From Trileptium ribeirensis (Eukaryota > Nematoda > Enoplea > Enoplida > Thoracostomopsidae): a stretch of 64,000 bases of DNA. The stretch lies in the NCBI GenBank assembly GCA_030248225.1, contig JASANE010005060.1:1-64000 (forward strand), written 5' to 3'. Both the position numbers and the translations under genes were made by a program. The number at the start of each line of letters is the position of its first letter. The first letter of the stretch is position 1. Shown here in pieces: positions 47,591 through 59,690 of the stretch. A model generated the notes under the pieces. It was not told the DNA's origin. It saw only the letters and a program-made list of their open reading frames with translations, and searched no databases.

Positions 47591-49967
47591 ATTTTGAATC
47601 TAAAATGAAAAAGGAGATGCTTGGTTCTAAAGTAGAAGTACGGTTCAAGACTGCCCGGCCTTTGGTTAGCGGACACCCGAACGCTTTAGGTGATGCTTGT
47701 AGTTTCCTTAGTCGTATTGGTCGAAATGTGACAGTTTCGGTCCATATTCATGAACCGGCCAAACACAAACCGACCGGATTTCCAGGATTTGCCATGTATC
47801 CGATACAAAAACTGACATGGGCTGTTTGCCTCGTTTATTTTTGTGAGATGAGACAGTCAAGCGAAGCTCAATCGGATGGTCACGGGCACGATCTCTAGCA
47901 CAACAACACAACAACAAAGCAAAACACAACAGTAAAAAGAGCTGGCCAAACCAACCAGAGACGATAAAACCAAAACAGCGCACAGAAAACGCTGGAAAGG
48001 GAAGCCCGCGACGACGCAACAGACCAAGAGCACAACGAATGTTGTAGCGAAAGCGAGACGGAATAGGTAAAACAGAAAGCGCTGAAGCAAAAAAAAACAA
48101 AGCCAAGACCGCACAGCGCTTTAGATAAAAAAGCAAATGGACAGTACAGTTAGGGCGTAATAGAAGAGCAACAACGCGCGGCAGGTAAGACAGGCTAAAG
48201 CCAGCGGAAACGCGAGCGAAAACGGGAAAGGGAGACGTTAGTAGGTACGCATCAGCAGAACCCGAGCGCACAGACCGTGTCATTACAAATAGCGCAGAAC
48301 TGTGTCTTTGTGCCAGGTCAGAGATAAAACGGCGAGTCAGGGCAGCCAGGCAAAGGAACAAAAATAGGATTGTCGCAAGCACGTAGCAAAGTATATACTT
48401 TCTTAGTACCAAAACAATAAGTTATATTCGAGCTAGATCTACGCCTCAAAATACTTGCCAACAAAAGTTCGGAGGACAGCTGACGCAATATTATGAAATA
48501 TTGCCTAAGCCGCTAGCATAAAAGCGGCCTGCAACACCCACTTGATCAGATCTTTCGGAGCAAACAGTCGGGTTGTTGCACTCATACTAGCCGCTTTTTT
48601 TCTGTACGTACTTTTGCTTTAATTTATGTATTGTATCTTTTTGGTCGCCATAACTTGCCTTGGTGCGGCGATCATCTTGGCTACTTTCATGGAACTGATG
48701 TCAGGCTTACCGCAGATGACTGGTTCATACGGGCGTTGGATCTCCGTGGTAAGGATATACAAACCGTACCGCGACCGTGCGATCCTTAATAGTAAGGACT
48801 CTGCACGGATGCCCAAAATATTTGTTGCCGTAGCTTGAATAGGCGTTTATGGGTAGGGATTTCGTGTCTTAACAACATCGCTGGGATCATTTAAACATTT
48901 AGTGGAAGAAGTTACGGTTATCGTGAGGTTTCTCTCTGTGACACACTATCATTTAATGTAACATAAGGGATATTATAACACACGGGACCATCCATTGGGA
49001 TAGCCGAGTCGACCAAGGGATATTAAAACATATAGAAAATTCGTTGTACGCTTTGGAAATGATTTAGCACCATTTGGCTGGCTTCCCTGGATAAGGTAGA
49101 CTGGCGCAAGTAGACATAGGATGGCCTATCTCATCTCAGGCATTATTAAACATTGTGATTTTTCTTCCATGATCATGTGCAGATGACCCAAAGGCCAGAA
49201 TTACCTTATCAGGAACTAAGTATATACACACATATATTGGCGTTGGCAAGCCATGATAAGTAAGAATCAAACCTAATGTTTAAAAACTTAAGACGCATTT
49301 ATCTTGGGTCTTTTAGCTCTACTGCAAATCATGGCCAAACTACAAAACACACAAAATATATATTTAACACACACAAAATTGGGACGTTTGAAAGGGAACT
49401 GATCTAATGCACAATAGTAGTTCGTTAAAATTAGAACCCCTGTTCTAAAGCTGCAAGAGAAGTAAATAAATTTCCATTGGAAATTTCTAACATGTTATCC
49501 ATCGCTGGATAAGCAAAATTTATTTAGCAAAATCAACTTTGAAACCCGAGTTCACACTCCCTGGGTACGTCTGTTAATTGCTGCAGGAGTTGCTTTCTGG
49601 GGATCATTGTTTTGATCAGGATTAATTGATAGGTATAGTCCAGTCCTAGTGAACCAAAGGACTCCTTGTTTTTTAAGTCATACGTGAAACTGGACTATAC
49701 AAAATTGATGTACGGTGCCAGTAAGAGTACGCCCAAAGTAATGGGTGTTGTTTGCGACTGAGAATGAGCAATTCGCAGCTGAAATGGTTACTCGTTTAGC
49801 ACTTAGCATTGAAATATAGAGAGTAAAACTGCATATAAAGCTTAAAATTAATTGCTGCATATGTCAGCGGTACAATGCGTTTAATTTTAGGTACACATAC
49901 TACACTGTCTCTCCGTTAGGCACGTTTTGGTATTGGATAGTTCAAGCTAATGATTGAGCCCAATTTA

Positions 49968-50410
49968 GGTGCGTACACCTGGGTTGTTCTTTTGTCCAGT
50001 CAGTCCATGATCGTAAAAGCAATGAGCGTGAGCAAATCACGGGTTTTCCTTATGAGGCGTACGCGATTTGAGATGCAGCAACGCATAAGCACTGTTCGCG
50101 ATCCCTATTTTGCGAAAAAACATCGCATTTTGATGATCGCGTACGAATGAAAATGCGATTATTAATCGCGTTTCTTCTGGTATGCTATAATACTCAGACA
50201 GACCCCGAATATTGCTTTCTGATTCAGAATGCCATTTGAGGAACTCTAACAAAATTGGCTGATGTGCGCTACCGCAAATTTCGCTCGTACATCGCAAAAC
50301 ACATGTTCACGTTCACAAAAATGCAAACACCAATAGCAGAAATTTAAATGCGAATTTCTGCGTGAATCAATTCGTGATTTTGACAAAAGAACAACTTTGA
50401 TGTACGCACC
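49968..50410. mobile_element. 443-bp inverted-repeat DNA element
   Basis: The left end starts GGTGCGTACACCTGGGTTGT and the right end is its complement with few changes (GACAAAAGAACAACTTTGAT, then GTACGCACC). The inverted repeats are about 32 bp. TA dinucleotides at both outer edges (49966-49967 and 50411-50412) fit a TA target duplication. The interior holds further short inverted repeats rich in TCGCG and GCGAT. Confidence 0.8.
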
Positions 50411-52057
50411 TAAAGTCTCACGCATTACTCAACCGAAAAATTCTGGCCAGTTGTTAATCTGACATTCGTATCTCTAATTAAAATAGTGTATTTTTTGAAG
50501 AAGTTCAGCATTGAACCGTAGAAGAATGCCATTTTGTAAAAAAGGCGTGTTTCTGGTCTGTTAATATTTTTTTATGAAATGGAAATAACGTTTGAAGGCT
50601 GAGTCAGACACAGGTCGGTTATGCACTATGTTCCGCATGTCGTGCTTAGCGAAATGGCACGTCAATTTAGGAATAGCTAATCTAGCAAACTATGGTCCAG
50701 CGCGTATAGCTAATGGTGTAATGCTCGTGTAGTAGCCTGATGCAGTATGACCCGGAGTCCTTCAGATCTAAAGCCTTGTTAAAAAATACGCCATAGGACC
50801 GGTAGAACACCAAAAACTTTACACTGTGTTGAGTAATAACCGTCAATGCTGTTTATGAAATTGTCCTTAAGTCATTATATAGTGGACATATTATCGATTC
50901 GTGCCTCAGCACGTCAGGACAAATTTATGCCATGCATCGAAGATACATGCTCTGTTCGTTATTGTAATTGCAATGTTTTATTCATTTATTCATTATTAGC
51001 TGGCTACCAGTAAAGCATTAATGTGCTTAATGATCTATAAAAGCGATCCATGTAATGATACTTGAAACAGCACATAGTTTTAGATACCAAGTTAATGGAA
51101 CGCTTTACAAAGAATCTTGTTCGAGGGTTCCAAACTTGGTTGAGATACTTGTTGTATATTATCAAAATTCTGCAATCGGGATCTAGCCTTGAACACCGTC
51201 AAGACATCAGTCTTTTCATTTCCTCATCTAGTTGGGAACTGGACGAAAATAGGACAAGCATGGTTTTGTGCATTATAGTTAATTGATCAATTTAAGCTGC
51301 AAATTTTTATCGTGATAACCCTTAAAACTCACTAGGCTCACCTTATCGCAAGGGAAATAAATCGGAAGTTGTAATTTTGGTCCTCTTCTAAAAATTGGTG
51401 ACTACGCATGAAATCCATGGGAAGCCTCATCCTCGATTTTGGTAACGCTTTACCGAGAATAAACTTTCTACAGCAGTGACTTCATCACTTCGTTCAAGCT
51501 AGCACCCTATGTTTTCCTTATCTTTATTTCACGGGATGAATCTTGTGGACCTATTCGGTCAGGATGTAGAATTTTTTGGACTGGAGATTTATCGGACAAC
51601 GCTGACAAACTTACCTATGTCCAAAAAGAATTTTCCCATATTTGTTAGGCTTACTAGAGTTGGTAAACTAATGAAACGCGTAAATATTATATATATTGCA
51701 CGTATATAAACAATTTTGTCAAAAAGTTTGTAAATTTAACATTTTGATTAAATGGCTAGGCGTTGGTGCTCTCCGATGGCTGAGTAGAACAAGGGGTTCA
51801 ACAGGTGGCGAACAAGAATTTAAAAGCCTCTCGTTGGCTATTTTAAAAACAATATATAGCGTTGTGTAAAGTGCTGTCACTTAAATTACATCACTGTTTA
51901 ATCCTATTAATTATACACAGGAATTTTGTAGTATCGAAATAATATTTTTTCCGGTTCCAGCGCTGGTACGTTGTTTTAATACATTTATAGGTTCTACAAC
52001 ACACACTTGACAACGATAAACATTCAAAGGTTACACTAGCGCATCATTGTACGACAG

Positions 52058-54003
52058 AATTTCGAAGCATGCGCGCAGAAGCCTTTATCGGTAGCAATAT
52101 GAAGTATCTAGATCAGTTGGTAAAATATGCAACAGGAACACATGTTGTAACAGGTGTAGTATATGGGGCAGATGCAAATTTCGTTTTCGAATCTAGCGAA
52201 GCGACCCTGGAAAGCAAGCTCGACGTCGCTGGCGCGCTGCAGTTGGCTATGAACTTCGGAAAAGTAGAGGTCAAAGGCGAAGGTAGCCTTGAATACAAGA
52301 AGCAAATCGACAATTTCAAAACAACATTTACTTGTCAATTTTACGGAGACTACATTTTGGATAGCCTTCCTGTGAGCTTCGAAGATGCTATGCAAGTGTA
52401 CGAAAAACTTCCTGATATGTTAAAGAATCGTGTTTTATGTAACAAAGCTGATGATAAAGTTAAAACCGATGATCGTCCTCTGGGATTGCCGAAAACTGTG
52501 TATTTATTTCCGTTATGCAGACTCAATGATTCAGCTCAAAAGCTAGCAAGCGAAATAAGAGACAGTTTTATTACAAGAACTAGTGACTTGCTCGAAGGCA
52601 CAGATCGTGTTTTGAAAAAGGCAAATAAAATGTTAGAACAACGTGTGCTCAGCGGGAAAACACCGTTTTCATATCTTCGCGACGAACTGGTTTTGCTTCG
52701 TGACAACGTAAGAAAATATTTATCCGATTTTAAGATCAACTTGCACGGTATTCTTGCCGAAATACGATCGGGACAAGTACAAGCATATGAAAAACTAGAA
52801 GAGCAACTGAGCAAAAATGAAAAAGGTCCTTTTGCTTGGGACAGCATCAAGCAATTTTTAGAAAACATACAAACTGAATTAGATATTCTGGCAAAATACT
52901 ATGAAGTCTTTGTTAGCCACGGAATTTTGTTTGGCAAAGAAGCAGACAAAAAGAGATTTAGTACTGAAAACGATGTTTATATTTCTGGAGCGTTGCATAT
53001 TGGCCGACAGCGTAATAGCAACAGTCTTCTTAAAATGATGAAACAATACCATGATCATGCTGGTACAGCTCATATTGATTTACCTCATAGCGACGAGAAA
53101 TTATGGTTTATGAAACCCGACTTGCGGCAACAAATAGCAAAAGAAATGAAACTTTTGGTAAACTACATCAATATCAACAAAGACTACATAGTCGACGGCA
53201 CGAATAAACCATTCAAGTTCCAGGTTGGTGTAGCTGTTCGCGATACAGCGCAAAGCAGTGATGCAAAACAGTGTTTTGTCGCTAAAACACTAATTCATTT
53301 TGCCCGCGTGCAATTAGCGATAACAGAAATGCCATTTACTCTTCCACCAGCACCTTCTGATTTGCAAATGTTTGAGCATAAACGAGGCGACTTCAGGATT
53401 GGTTTCAAGTTTTATTTTCCGGTAAATATATTGTCAAATGTTGAATCACTTGGACCAGTAAAAATACTGATCTATTACCGAAAGCTCAAAGACGTAGAAA
53501 GTATTACCAGCAGCATCTACGATAGTGGTAAACTGCATGATAAGCGAAAAGCGGTACAGTTGGATAAAGCGGCAAAGCAAGGGACACGAAGTAAAGATGA
53601 GCAAACAGCGTCTAATAAGAAATCGAGACGAAAAGCACCTAAATACAAAACCAATCAACCAGAACAACATACTAGGTCAAAAAGCAAAGAAGAATGGGTT
53701 TTGATGCTAAGAGAAGCTCTGAGTACTTGGAAACTAACATCGCCACAACCCAAAGACAGTAGCCAAGGCATTCAAAGTCATGGCCAATGGTATGTCTTCG
53801 AACAAACATTTAGCACCGCTAACAAAGGGACGGCGCCGTTCGCAAGGTTAATATCTGACCGCCTTCAGCCTAATGCTTGGTACATCTTAAGAGCTTTTGC
53901 ACAGTATGCTTATGGAAGATCAGATTATTCAAACGAATGTGTTCTTGAGCGAAAAAGTAAGCCACTTCAAAAATACCTCGTCATTTACGTGGAATTTTCA
54001 TAA
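52058..54003 (+). CDS. SNTX-family protein, main exon with thioredoxin-like and fibronectin-III-like regions
   Basis: The frame is open from an acceptor (ACGACAG at 52051-52057) to a stop at 54001-54003. Numbering from ATG at 52069, residues 25-45 hold HVVTGVVYGADANFVFE, a family hallmark. Residues 70-115 (CQFYGDYILDSLPVSFEDA, then YEKLP) complete the MACPF-like part. Residues 155-285 are helical with coiled-coil character. Residues about 300-420 match the SNTX thioredoxin-like domain. Residues 425-625 have a fibronectin-III-like end (LQPNAWYILRAFAQYAYGRS, then YSNE). That region is split by a Lys/Arg-rich insert (about 485-540), which could act as a nuclear-localisation or binding segment. 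The PRY-SPRY domain of fish stonustoxins is absent. A good donor (GAAAAA/GTAAGC at 53957) may splice the gene onward to 55985 in the matching phase, making the printed stop an alternative end. Confidence 0.85.
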
Positions 54004-55984
54004 TTAGATATCAAAGATGTAATGCTGAATAAAATTTATATGACGACCTAGCCAACGTAGCGTTATAAAAACACTAATTTTGGCTTCTGATTGGTAAGAT
54101 ATTTAAGAAACGATCTTAGCATGTTTTGCATGTTTTGCAACATTTATACGTCTGCACGTTTTGTGCTTAAGATAGTACTTAGCAGCTTAGCAACAGGAGA
54201 TATATACCTTACCAATATTAGTATGGATGTATTTTAGTAAACCTACAAATATTTCTAGCGAATATATGTGGATGTTTGACCAATACTAAACGGGATTGGA
54301 TTAAGTGACTAAATCATACATGCTGAAGCTGGAGCTTGGGGGGCTACCATCTTAAGGCCTAACATTTCGTGACCACCCCCCTCCCGTTGATGTCCACCCA
54401 TCTACCCACCCCCTCACCGAAACGACCTCCCTCCACGTACTCCCCCCAAGACCTCAGAGCTTTAATATTTATGGACCAAATCGATTATATACGTTTTTTA
54501 CGCACGATTACCACTGCGTTTTTATGCGGCGTCTGTTTTATAACAGAACCTGCATGCAAAAGTTCTGTCGGCCAACAGAACCTGCATGCAAAAGTTTTGT
54601 TGACCAACAGAACCTGCATGCAAAAGTTCTATCGGCCAACAGGCTACTGTATAAATGCCATCAGGTGGTATGCAGATTAGGAATAAACGGCGGGTTGGGT
54701 CGCCTTTTTTCTTAGTCAGCGTGAGTCATGAGTCTCACATGGTGGGCCGTGGGTTAAATTGCTATGGTTTCCTTCAAACTAGAAAACTTATTCGTTATTA
54801 CATGCCTCTAACGTTTTCTATGTTTGATGAAAATGCATGAACGAACAAACGGCCGAATAAATCGTTCGATATATTCCTAAAAATAAACGTAGCTTTAAGT
54901 ACTCAATAACTGGTTTTTTAACATTAAAAACATTCAATGATTTTAACATGTATTAACTTTTTGTCGCAATGTGTCGCACGTGTTTGAGGGTTCCAGCCAA
55001 GTTCAATTCACCTCTAACGCAAATGTATGTTCAACATTAAAAGAAACGCGTATTGTCTCTTGCGGGAAAGGTTAATTTAAGCATTACTACGCTTTATAGT
55101 TTTTAGTTTATGGCCTTACTCTATGCTATGCTTTACTAAGCGTTTCTCTCAAATTGTTTTCAATATACCCACATAATTAACAAGGTATTTTATATTAAAC
55201 ATCGCATGATGCACAGAAATAAACTGCTTGTTTATTAACAGTGATTGGGTTAATGTTTTACTAATGACCTTTAAAAACTCGATGTTTCATAGCGTATGTA
55301 TTTATTTATAACAAACAGTATTTGTTATATCCGACTCAAGGTGAATATGCGCCAACAATCCAACACGGGGATATCCGCACGTACATTAGATGTGTTAGTC
55401 AATATAAAAAATGAACCGTCTTGATATTACATTTGATTTTTGATATTCTATTTTTAATATATTTGACAACTCTCTGGTAGATATAAATGTATTTTGTAAC
55501 TGTAAGAAATTGTCGCTTGGTCGACGTTTAAAAACAACGCTGAGTTTTCCGGCAATAATAAACATCCAGCTTAATTTTTACAGCAATTTGCATTCAAAAA
55601 TCATGCTAAATCATGTGAATTATATATACCATATTAATCCGTATAATTAAGACCCATTTATGTTATTTCATATTCGAGTTTTTTAACCATTGACTTTTTG
55701 AATTTTTAGGAATCATTTCAGCCAACACATTAGTTTATAATTAACATTTTCCTTACAAAAAATATAACATCAATCATCTTTAGCTAGCAGGTATATAATA
55801 ATTATTTGCGTGTGCACTGCCGTATTATAGAGATGTTAAACGAAATATGTTGGACGGAATGGGTAACATATTGTATTACTGTTTATAAATAATTACCCTA
55901 AACAATTCGCTTGTGGACAAAATAATTTGTCAGAAGCGTCTATGAAAGTGAGCTTTTTAATAGATTTCAGTTTTTTTTCAATAG
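54004..55984 (+). other. Probable intron or 3' region; includes a 32-bp minisatellite
   Basis: Mostly AT-rich. Bases 54370-54450 are a C-rich patch. The open frames at 54369-54840 arise from the minisatellite and its flanks and have no recognisable product. Confidence 0.45.
54542..54641 (+). repeat. 32-bp minisatellite, three units
   Basis: Units start at 54542, 54574 and 54606 with AACAGAACCTGCATGCAAAA, plus a short partial fourth. There is no spacer between units, so it is a plain tandem repeat. Confidence 0.95.
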
Positions 55985-56357
55985 GATTAATACAACACGA
56001 CACATTTCAAGCTGTTAATGGCCTTGATTTGGATATTCAAATAAACAAATCGTCTAAAGCGCTTGAGTTGGCGGCGCCGCAGTTTGACGAAAAAGAAAGA
56101 AATACAGCCCAAAAATCGAAATCAGCGCAAGAAGCAACAGTTTCGTCATATACTTTTGGACATAACCTTCTTAGTGCGTGGGATACAGCTCTTGACAAGA
56201 GACTGTATCCGCTTTGTATTCGCGCGAACAACGAAAATTTCATGGGATCCGAATTTGCTTGGTTTGCATCTTCGATACTCGATAAAAGTGTTTTAATGGA
56301 TACAAAATCCAAGACACTAAGTGGACGAGATCGCCTTTCACATCTTTTAAAGCTAGT
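55985..56357 (+). CDS. Candidate exon, unknown product (possible continuation of the SNTX-family gene)
   Basis: A classical acceptor (TTTTTTTTCAATAG) ends at 55984 and an open frame of about 130 codons follows to 56379. The composition is protein-like: a LDLDIQIN strand, then ALELAAPQFDEKERN, then FAWFASSILDKS. I recognise no domain. The acceptor phase (first complete codon after two bases) matches the donor at 53957, so joining the two would keep the frame, which has a one-in-three chance of happening by accident. Weak donors exist at about 56356 and 56358. It could equally be part of a separate gene. Confidence 0.4.
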
Positions 56358-56666
56358 GTGTTTACCGCTTTTTATTTAATTTATTTGTTCTTTAATGTTC
56401 TAGCTATTATAGAAAATGTAATCTTGAGCCATACCGTCATTTTTAGAGACCCCTTTGGCTAGTATTATCTTATACTCGAATTATCAGTCTTTCGTTCGGT
56501 AATTGCGTCAGTTTCGGGATAATCAATCCTCATTTTCAAAAATTTCGAATTTCAAGAAATTGATAGTTATTATCAAATACAACGTATTGTATCATTTGAG
56601 ATTATATTCTATTTTTCAAAAGAAAATGGTTAATAATATCGCTTTTAAGAAGTATATTCATTTCAG

Positions 56667-56715
56667 CTTTAAAACTGAAGGTATTAAAGTTTTGCTGCCG
56701 AACTGTGAACTACTG
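56667..56715 (+). CDS. Candidate 49-nt micro-exon, unknown product
   Basis: It is bounded by TTCATTTCAG at 56666 and GTGAGA at 56716. It encodes about 16 residues (FKTEGIKVLLPNCELL) with an alternating hydrophobic pattern. It ends on a codon boundary and needs two carried-over bases at its start. Only the splice signals and open frame support it. Confidence 0.3.
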
Positions 56716-57086
56716 GTGAGATTCGTTCCCCTATTACCGTTTCTCATGCGAAATATGCCATAGCGGGTTACAGTTTATACAAGTTTAACAATAAATGCAA
56801 CAGAGATTACATTTAAAATGAAAATTTCCCCTACAAGAGTACAAACATGGAATAGCTGGGTTTTTTGAACAGAAGTGAAAGCCGCATTCCTTATGAATAA
56901 TCTATAGTTTTATGTTTTAAACATCAGCTGTAGAAAAACAGTTCATTACTATGCGCTTCTTCCATTATTTAGACTTTATAGACTAATTTTTGAGTGTATC
57001 TGGAATCTGGCTTCACAGGTACGGCTTCGTCTTTTAAGCACTGTTTTGTGGTGGATGTTTGTCTTTAATCTGGGTGTATCACAAAG

Positions 57087-57217
57087 GAGTTGACCACATT
57101 AACGAAATTATTATGATTGCCGGAAATTTTTACATTAGCGTCAACCGAACGAAGAAATTGAATATCTTTGTATTTAACGATCTCGATTTCCAATTTAACT
57201 CAAAAAGCAAGCTTCTT
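57087..57217 (+). CDS. Candidate exon, unknown product
   Basis: This open stretch ends at a strong donor (CTTCTT/GTAAGT at 57218) on a codon boundary. It contains NEIIMIAGNFYISVNR and IFVFNDLDFQF, which look like beta strands of a real protein. The acceptor is not certain: the nearest AG (57086) gives a phase that does not fit the micro-exon upstream. The product is unknown. Confidence 0.3.
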
Positions 57218-57853
57218 GTAAGTTTTTTACTATCCGTTTTGCACAACATCGTTAAGTAAAAAATACCTGAACGTGAGAAATTTTTTACAAATGAAAACTA
57301 TATTGAATATTGACAAAAATATAGGTTGATCTTGCGATATCAAGTTGAAGGATGGTGTCGGAATCTCAACGTGATGTTACCTTTTTGTTTAAAAGTGATG
57401 GCGTCGCATTGTGCAGTATATAATCCATTTTAGGCTACCGTTTGTTAGCATACAAATGTTGCAGTTAGGTTACCAGTTGCAGTTAAGGCATATATATTTA
57501 TTCACAAGTGGCGAATATTAATATCACATCGTCACCAACCCTTATCATTTGAATCATTTGAAACGCGCTTTTTTTAAATTAAACAAGTAGAAAATTGGTC
57601 ATTGTCTTGTCAGAACGTAGTGAAACGAAGTGGAGATTGTGTGTTGCAGGGGTGAAATCTTTTAAATTCCGTCTCTGTGTGTGTGATCGGCCATAACTCC
57701 GGAACGCCTTATCCGATTTTCCTGATGTTGGGCTCATTCGAACCATCGGCATAGTCGATTTACCGTGTACATCCCCGAGCGTTTTTGATTTGGGGTCTGG
57801 TTCTGGGCTTTTGGTGTTTTTGGCCCCATTTTACCCCATTTCAGTACCCTTCA
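57218..57853. other. No supported gene; lead-in to the tandem repeat
   Basis: From about 57610 the sequence has a degenerate relation to the 19310/23725 repeat (CATAACTCCGGAACGCC, GGCTCATTCGAACC). No exon was seen. Confidence 0.35.
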
Positions 57854-59690
57854 CGGAAGCAAGGTTATTTTTATCTTAACTTTCGAATTTTTTCTCTTGA
57901 TGGTTTTATTTCATAGTAAAATGACAAACGCCGATGTCTCTTTTTTGTTTTTCGATTAAGGCTCCGGTTCTGGATTTGTGGTGTTTGATGTACGGGGTAT
58001 GGCGCCCCAATGGTTTCGCGATTCCAAAATTTGAAAATTTGTTCTGTTGTCTTGGGCGGCTAATAAGTTTTACCTGGGGGTTTTCGAGCACGGGAACCTC
58101 ATTGCCGTTGATGGTTTTGATCTGTGACCTATGGTTCCATGGGTACGGGGGTATTACGCCCCATGGTTCGGGTCAGAGTTCAAAATGAGGGTTTTTCAAA
58201 CCCATTTTAGCAACCTCGACGGAAGCAAGCTTATTTTTATCTTAACTTTCGAATTTTTATCTCTGGTTGGTTTTATTTCATAGTGAAATGATAAATGCCG
58301 ATACCTCTTTTTTGTTTTTCCATTAAAGCTCAAGTTCTAAAGTTATGGGGTTTGAGGTATGGTGCTCCAATGGTTTCCCGACCCAAAATTCTAAAATTTG
58401 TTCTGACGTCCTGGGCGGCTGAAAAGTTTCACTTGGCCGTTTTCGGGCATAGGAAACTCTTTGCCGGTGTAGGTTTTGCTCTGTGACCCATGAGTACGGA
58501 GGTATGGCGCCCCCAAGGTTCGAGTCAGAGTTCAAAATGACGGGTTTTCACCCCATTTTAGTATCTTTCACGGAAGCAAGCTTAGTTTTATCTTAACTTT
58601 CGAATTTTTTTCTCTGCTTGGATTTATTTCATGGTAAAATGGTAAGTACCGGTGCCTTTTGTTTGTTTTTCGATAAAGACTCTGATTCTACAGTTATGGG
58701 GTTTGAGGCATGGTGCTCCAATGGCTCCCCGACTCAAAATTCGAAAGTTTGTTCTGACGTCCTGGGCGGCTGGAAAGTTTCACCTGGGGGTTTTAGTGCA
58801 TGGGATACTCTTTGCCGGTGTAGGTTTTGCTCTGTGACCCATGAATATGGAGGTACGGTGCCCCAAGGTTTGGGGTCATAGGTCTAAATGAGGGTTTTTC
58901 ACCCCATTTTAGTACCCTTCACGGAAGCTAGATTATTTTATCTTAACTTACAAATATTTTCTCTGGTTGGTTTTATTTCATAGAGAAATGATAAATGCCG
59001 ATGCCTCTTTTTTGTTTTTCGACTAAAGCTCCGGTTCTAGAGTTATCGGGTTTGAGGTATGGTGTCCCAATGGTTCCCCGACCCAATATTAGAATATTTG
59101 TTTTGACGTCCTGGGCGACTGAAAAGTTTCATTTGGGGGTTTTCGGACATAGAAAACTCATTGCCGGTGTTGGTTTTGCTATGTGACCCATGGTTCCATG
59201 GGTACGGGGGTATGGCGCCCCCAAGGTTCGGGGGTCAGAGAGCAAAATAAAGGTTTGTTTACCTCTTTTTAGTACCTGTGACGGAAGCAAAATTATTTTT
59301 ATCTTAACTTTCGAATTTTTTCTCTGGTTAGTAAAACGATGAATGCTGATGAACTACTTTTTTGTTTACGGCACCGGTTCATGGGGTTTGAGGAAAGGCA
59401 CCTCCGTGGTTTCTCGAGCCAAAATTCGAAAATTTGTTCTGACGTCCTTGGCGGCTGAAAAGTTTTACATGGTGGTTTTGGGGCATGGCACACTCATTGC
59501 TGGTGTTGATTTTGCTCTGCGATCCATGGTTCTCTGGGTACGGGGGTATGGCGCCGCCATGGTTCACCGATCCAAGATTCCTAATTTTACAGTTACGTCC
59601 TGGGAGGCTGATAGCTTGCACTTGGGGGTGTCGGGACATGGGAAACTTATTGCCGGTGTTAGTTTTGTTCTAACTTGTGCGGTATTGTGT
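57854..59690 (+). repeat. ~357-bp tandem repeat, five units
   Basis: Units begin with CGGAAGCAAG-like starts at about 57854, 58220, 58571, 58922 and 59282 (spacings 366, 351, 351 and 360). Each contains TTATCTTAACTTTCGAATTT, then a TTGTTTTTCGATTAAAGCTC-like stretch, GTCCTGGGCGGCTG and GGTACGGGGGTATGGCGCC. Divergence between units is moderate. Units 2, 3 and 4 keep a related open frame of about 60 codons on the plus strand (58295-58486, 58652-58837, 58995-59186). Units 1 and 5 keep shifted versions. Confidence 0.9.

Larger units (their letters stand above)
43637..52057 (+). other. Large intron(s) of the SNTX-family gene
   Basis: This interval contains two small inverted-repeat elements (43965-44444 and 49968-50410) and a degraded retroelement piece (47321-48400). 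No intervening exon was recognised, though the family alignment implies one. Outside these features the DNA is AT-rich and without motif. The plus-strand purine excess at 47880-48370 makes a long chance frame on the minus strand (47708-48412, 234 codons, Leu/Phe/Cys/Arg-rich), which I do not regard as a gene. Confidence 0.6.

Noticed and set aside
47708..48412. A 234-codon minus-strand frame rich in Leu, Phe, Cys and Arg, superficially a multi-pass membrane protein
   Set aside because: It is the complement of a strongly purine-rich plus-strand tract, which removes stop codons on the other strand and forces hydrophobic codons. It has no conserved motif and lies inside an intron.
54542..54641. 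Short repeats that could suggest a CRISPR array
   Set aside because: The 32-bp units are directly adjacent with no unique spacers, and the genome is animal.
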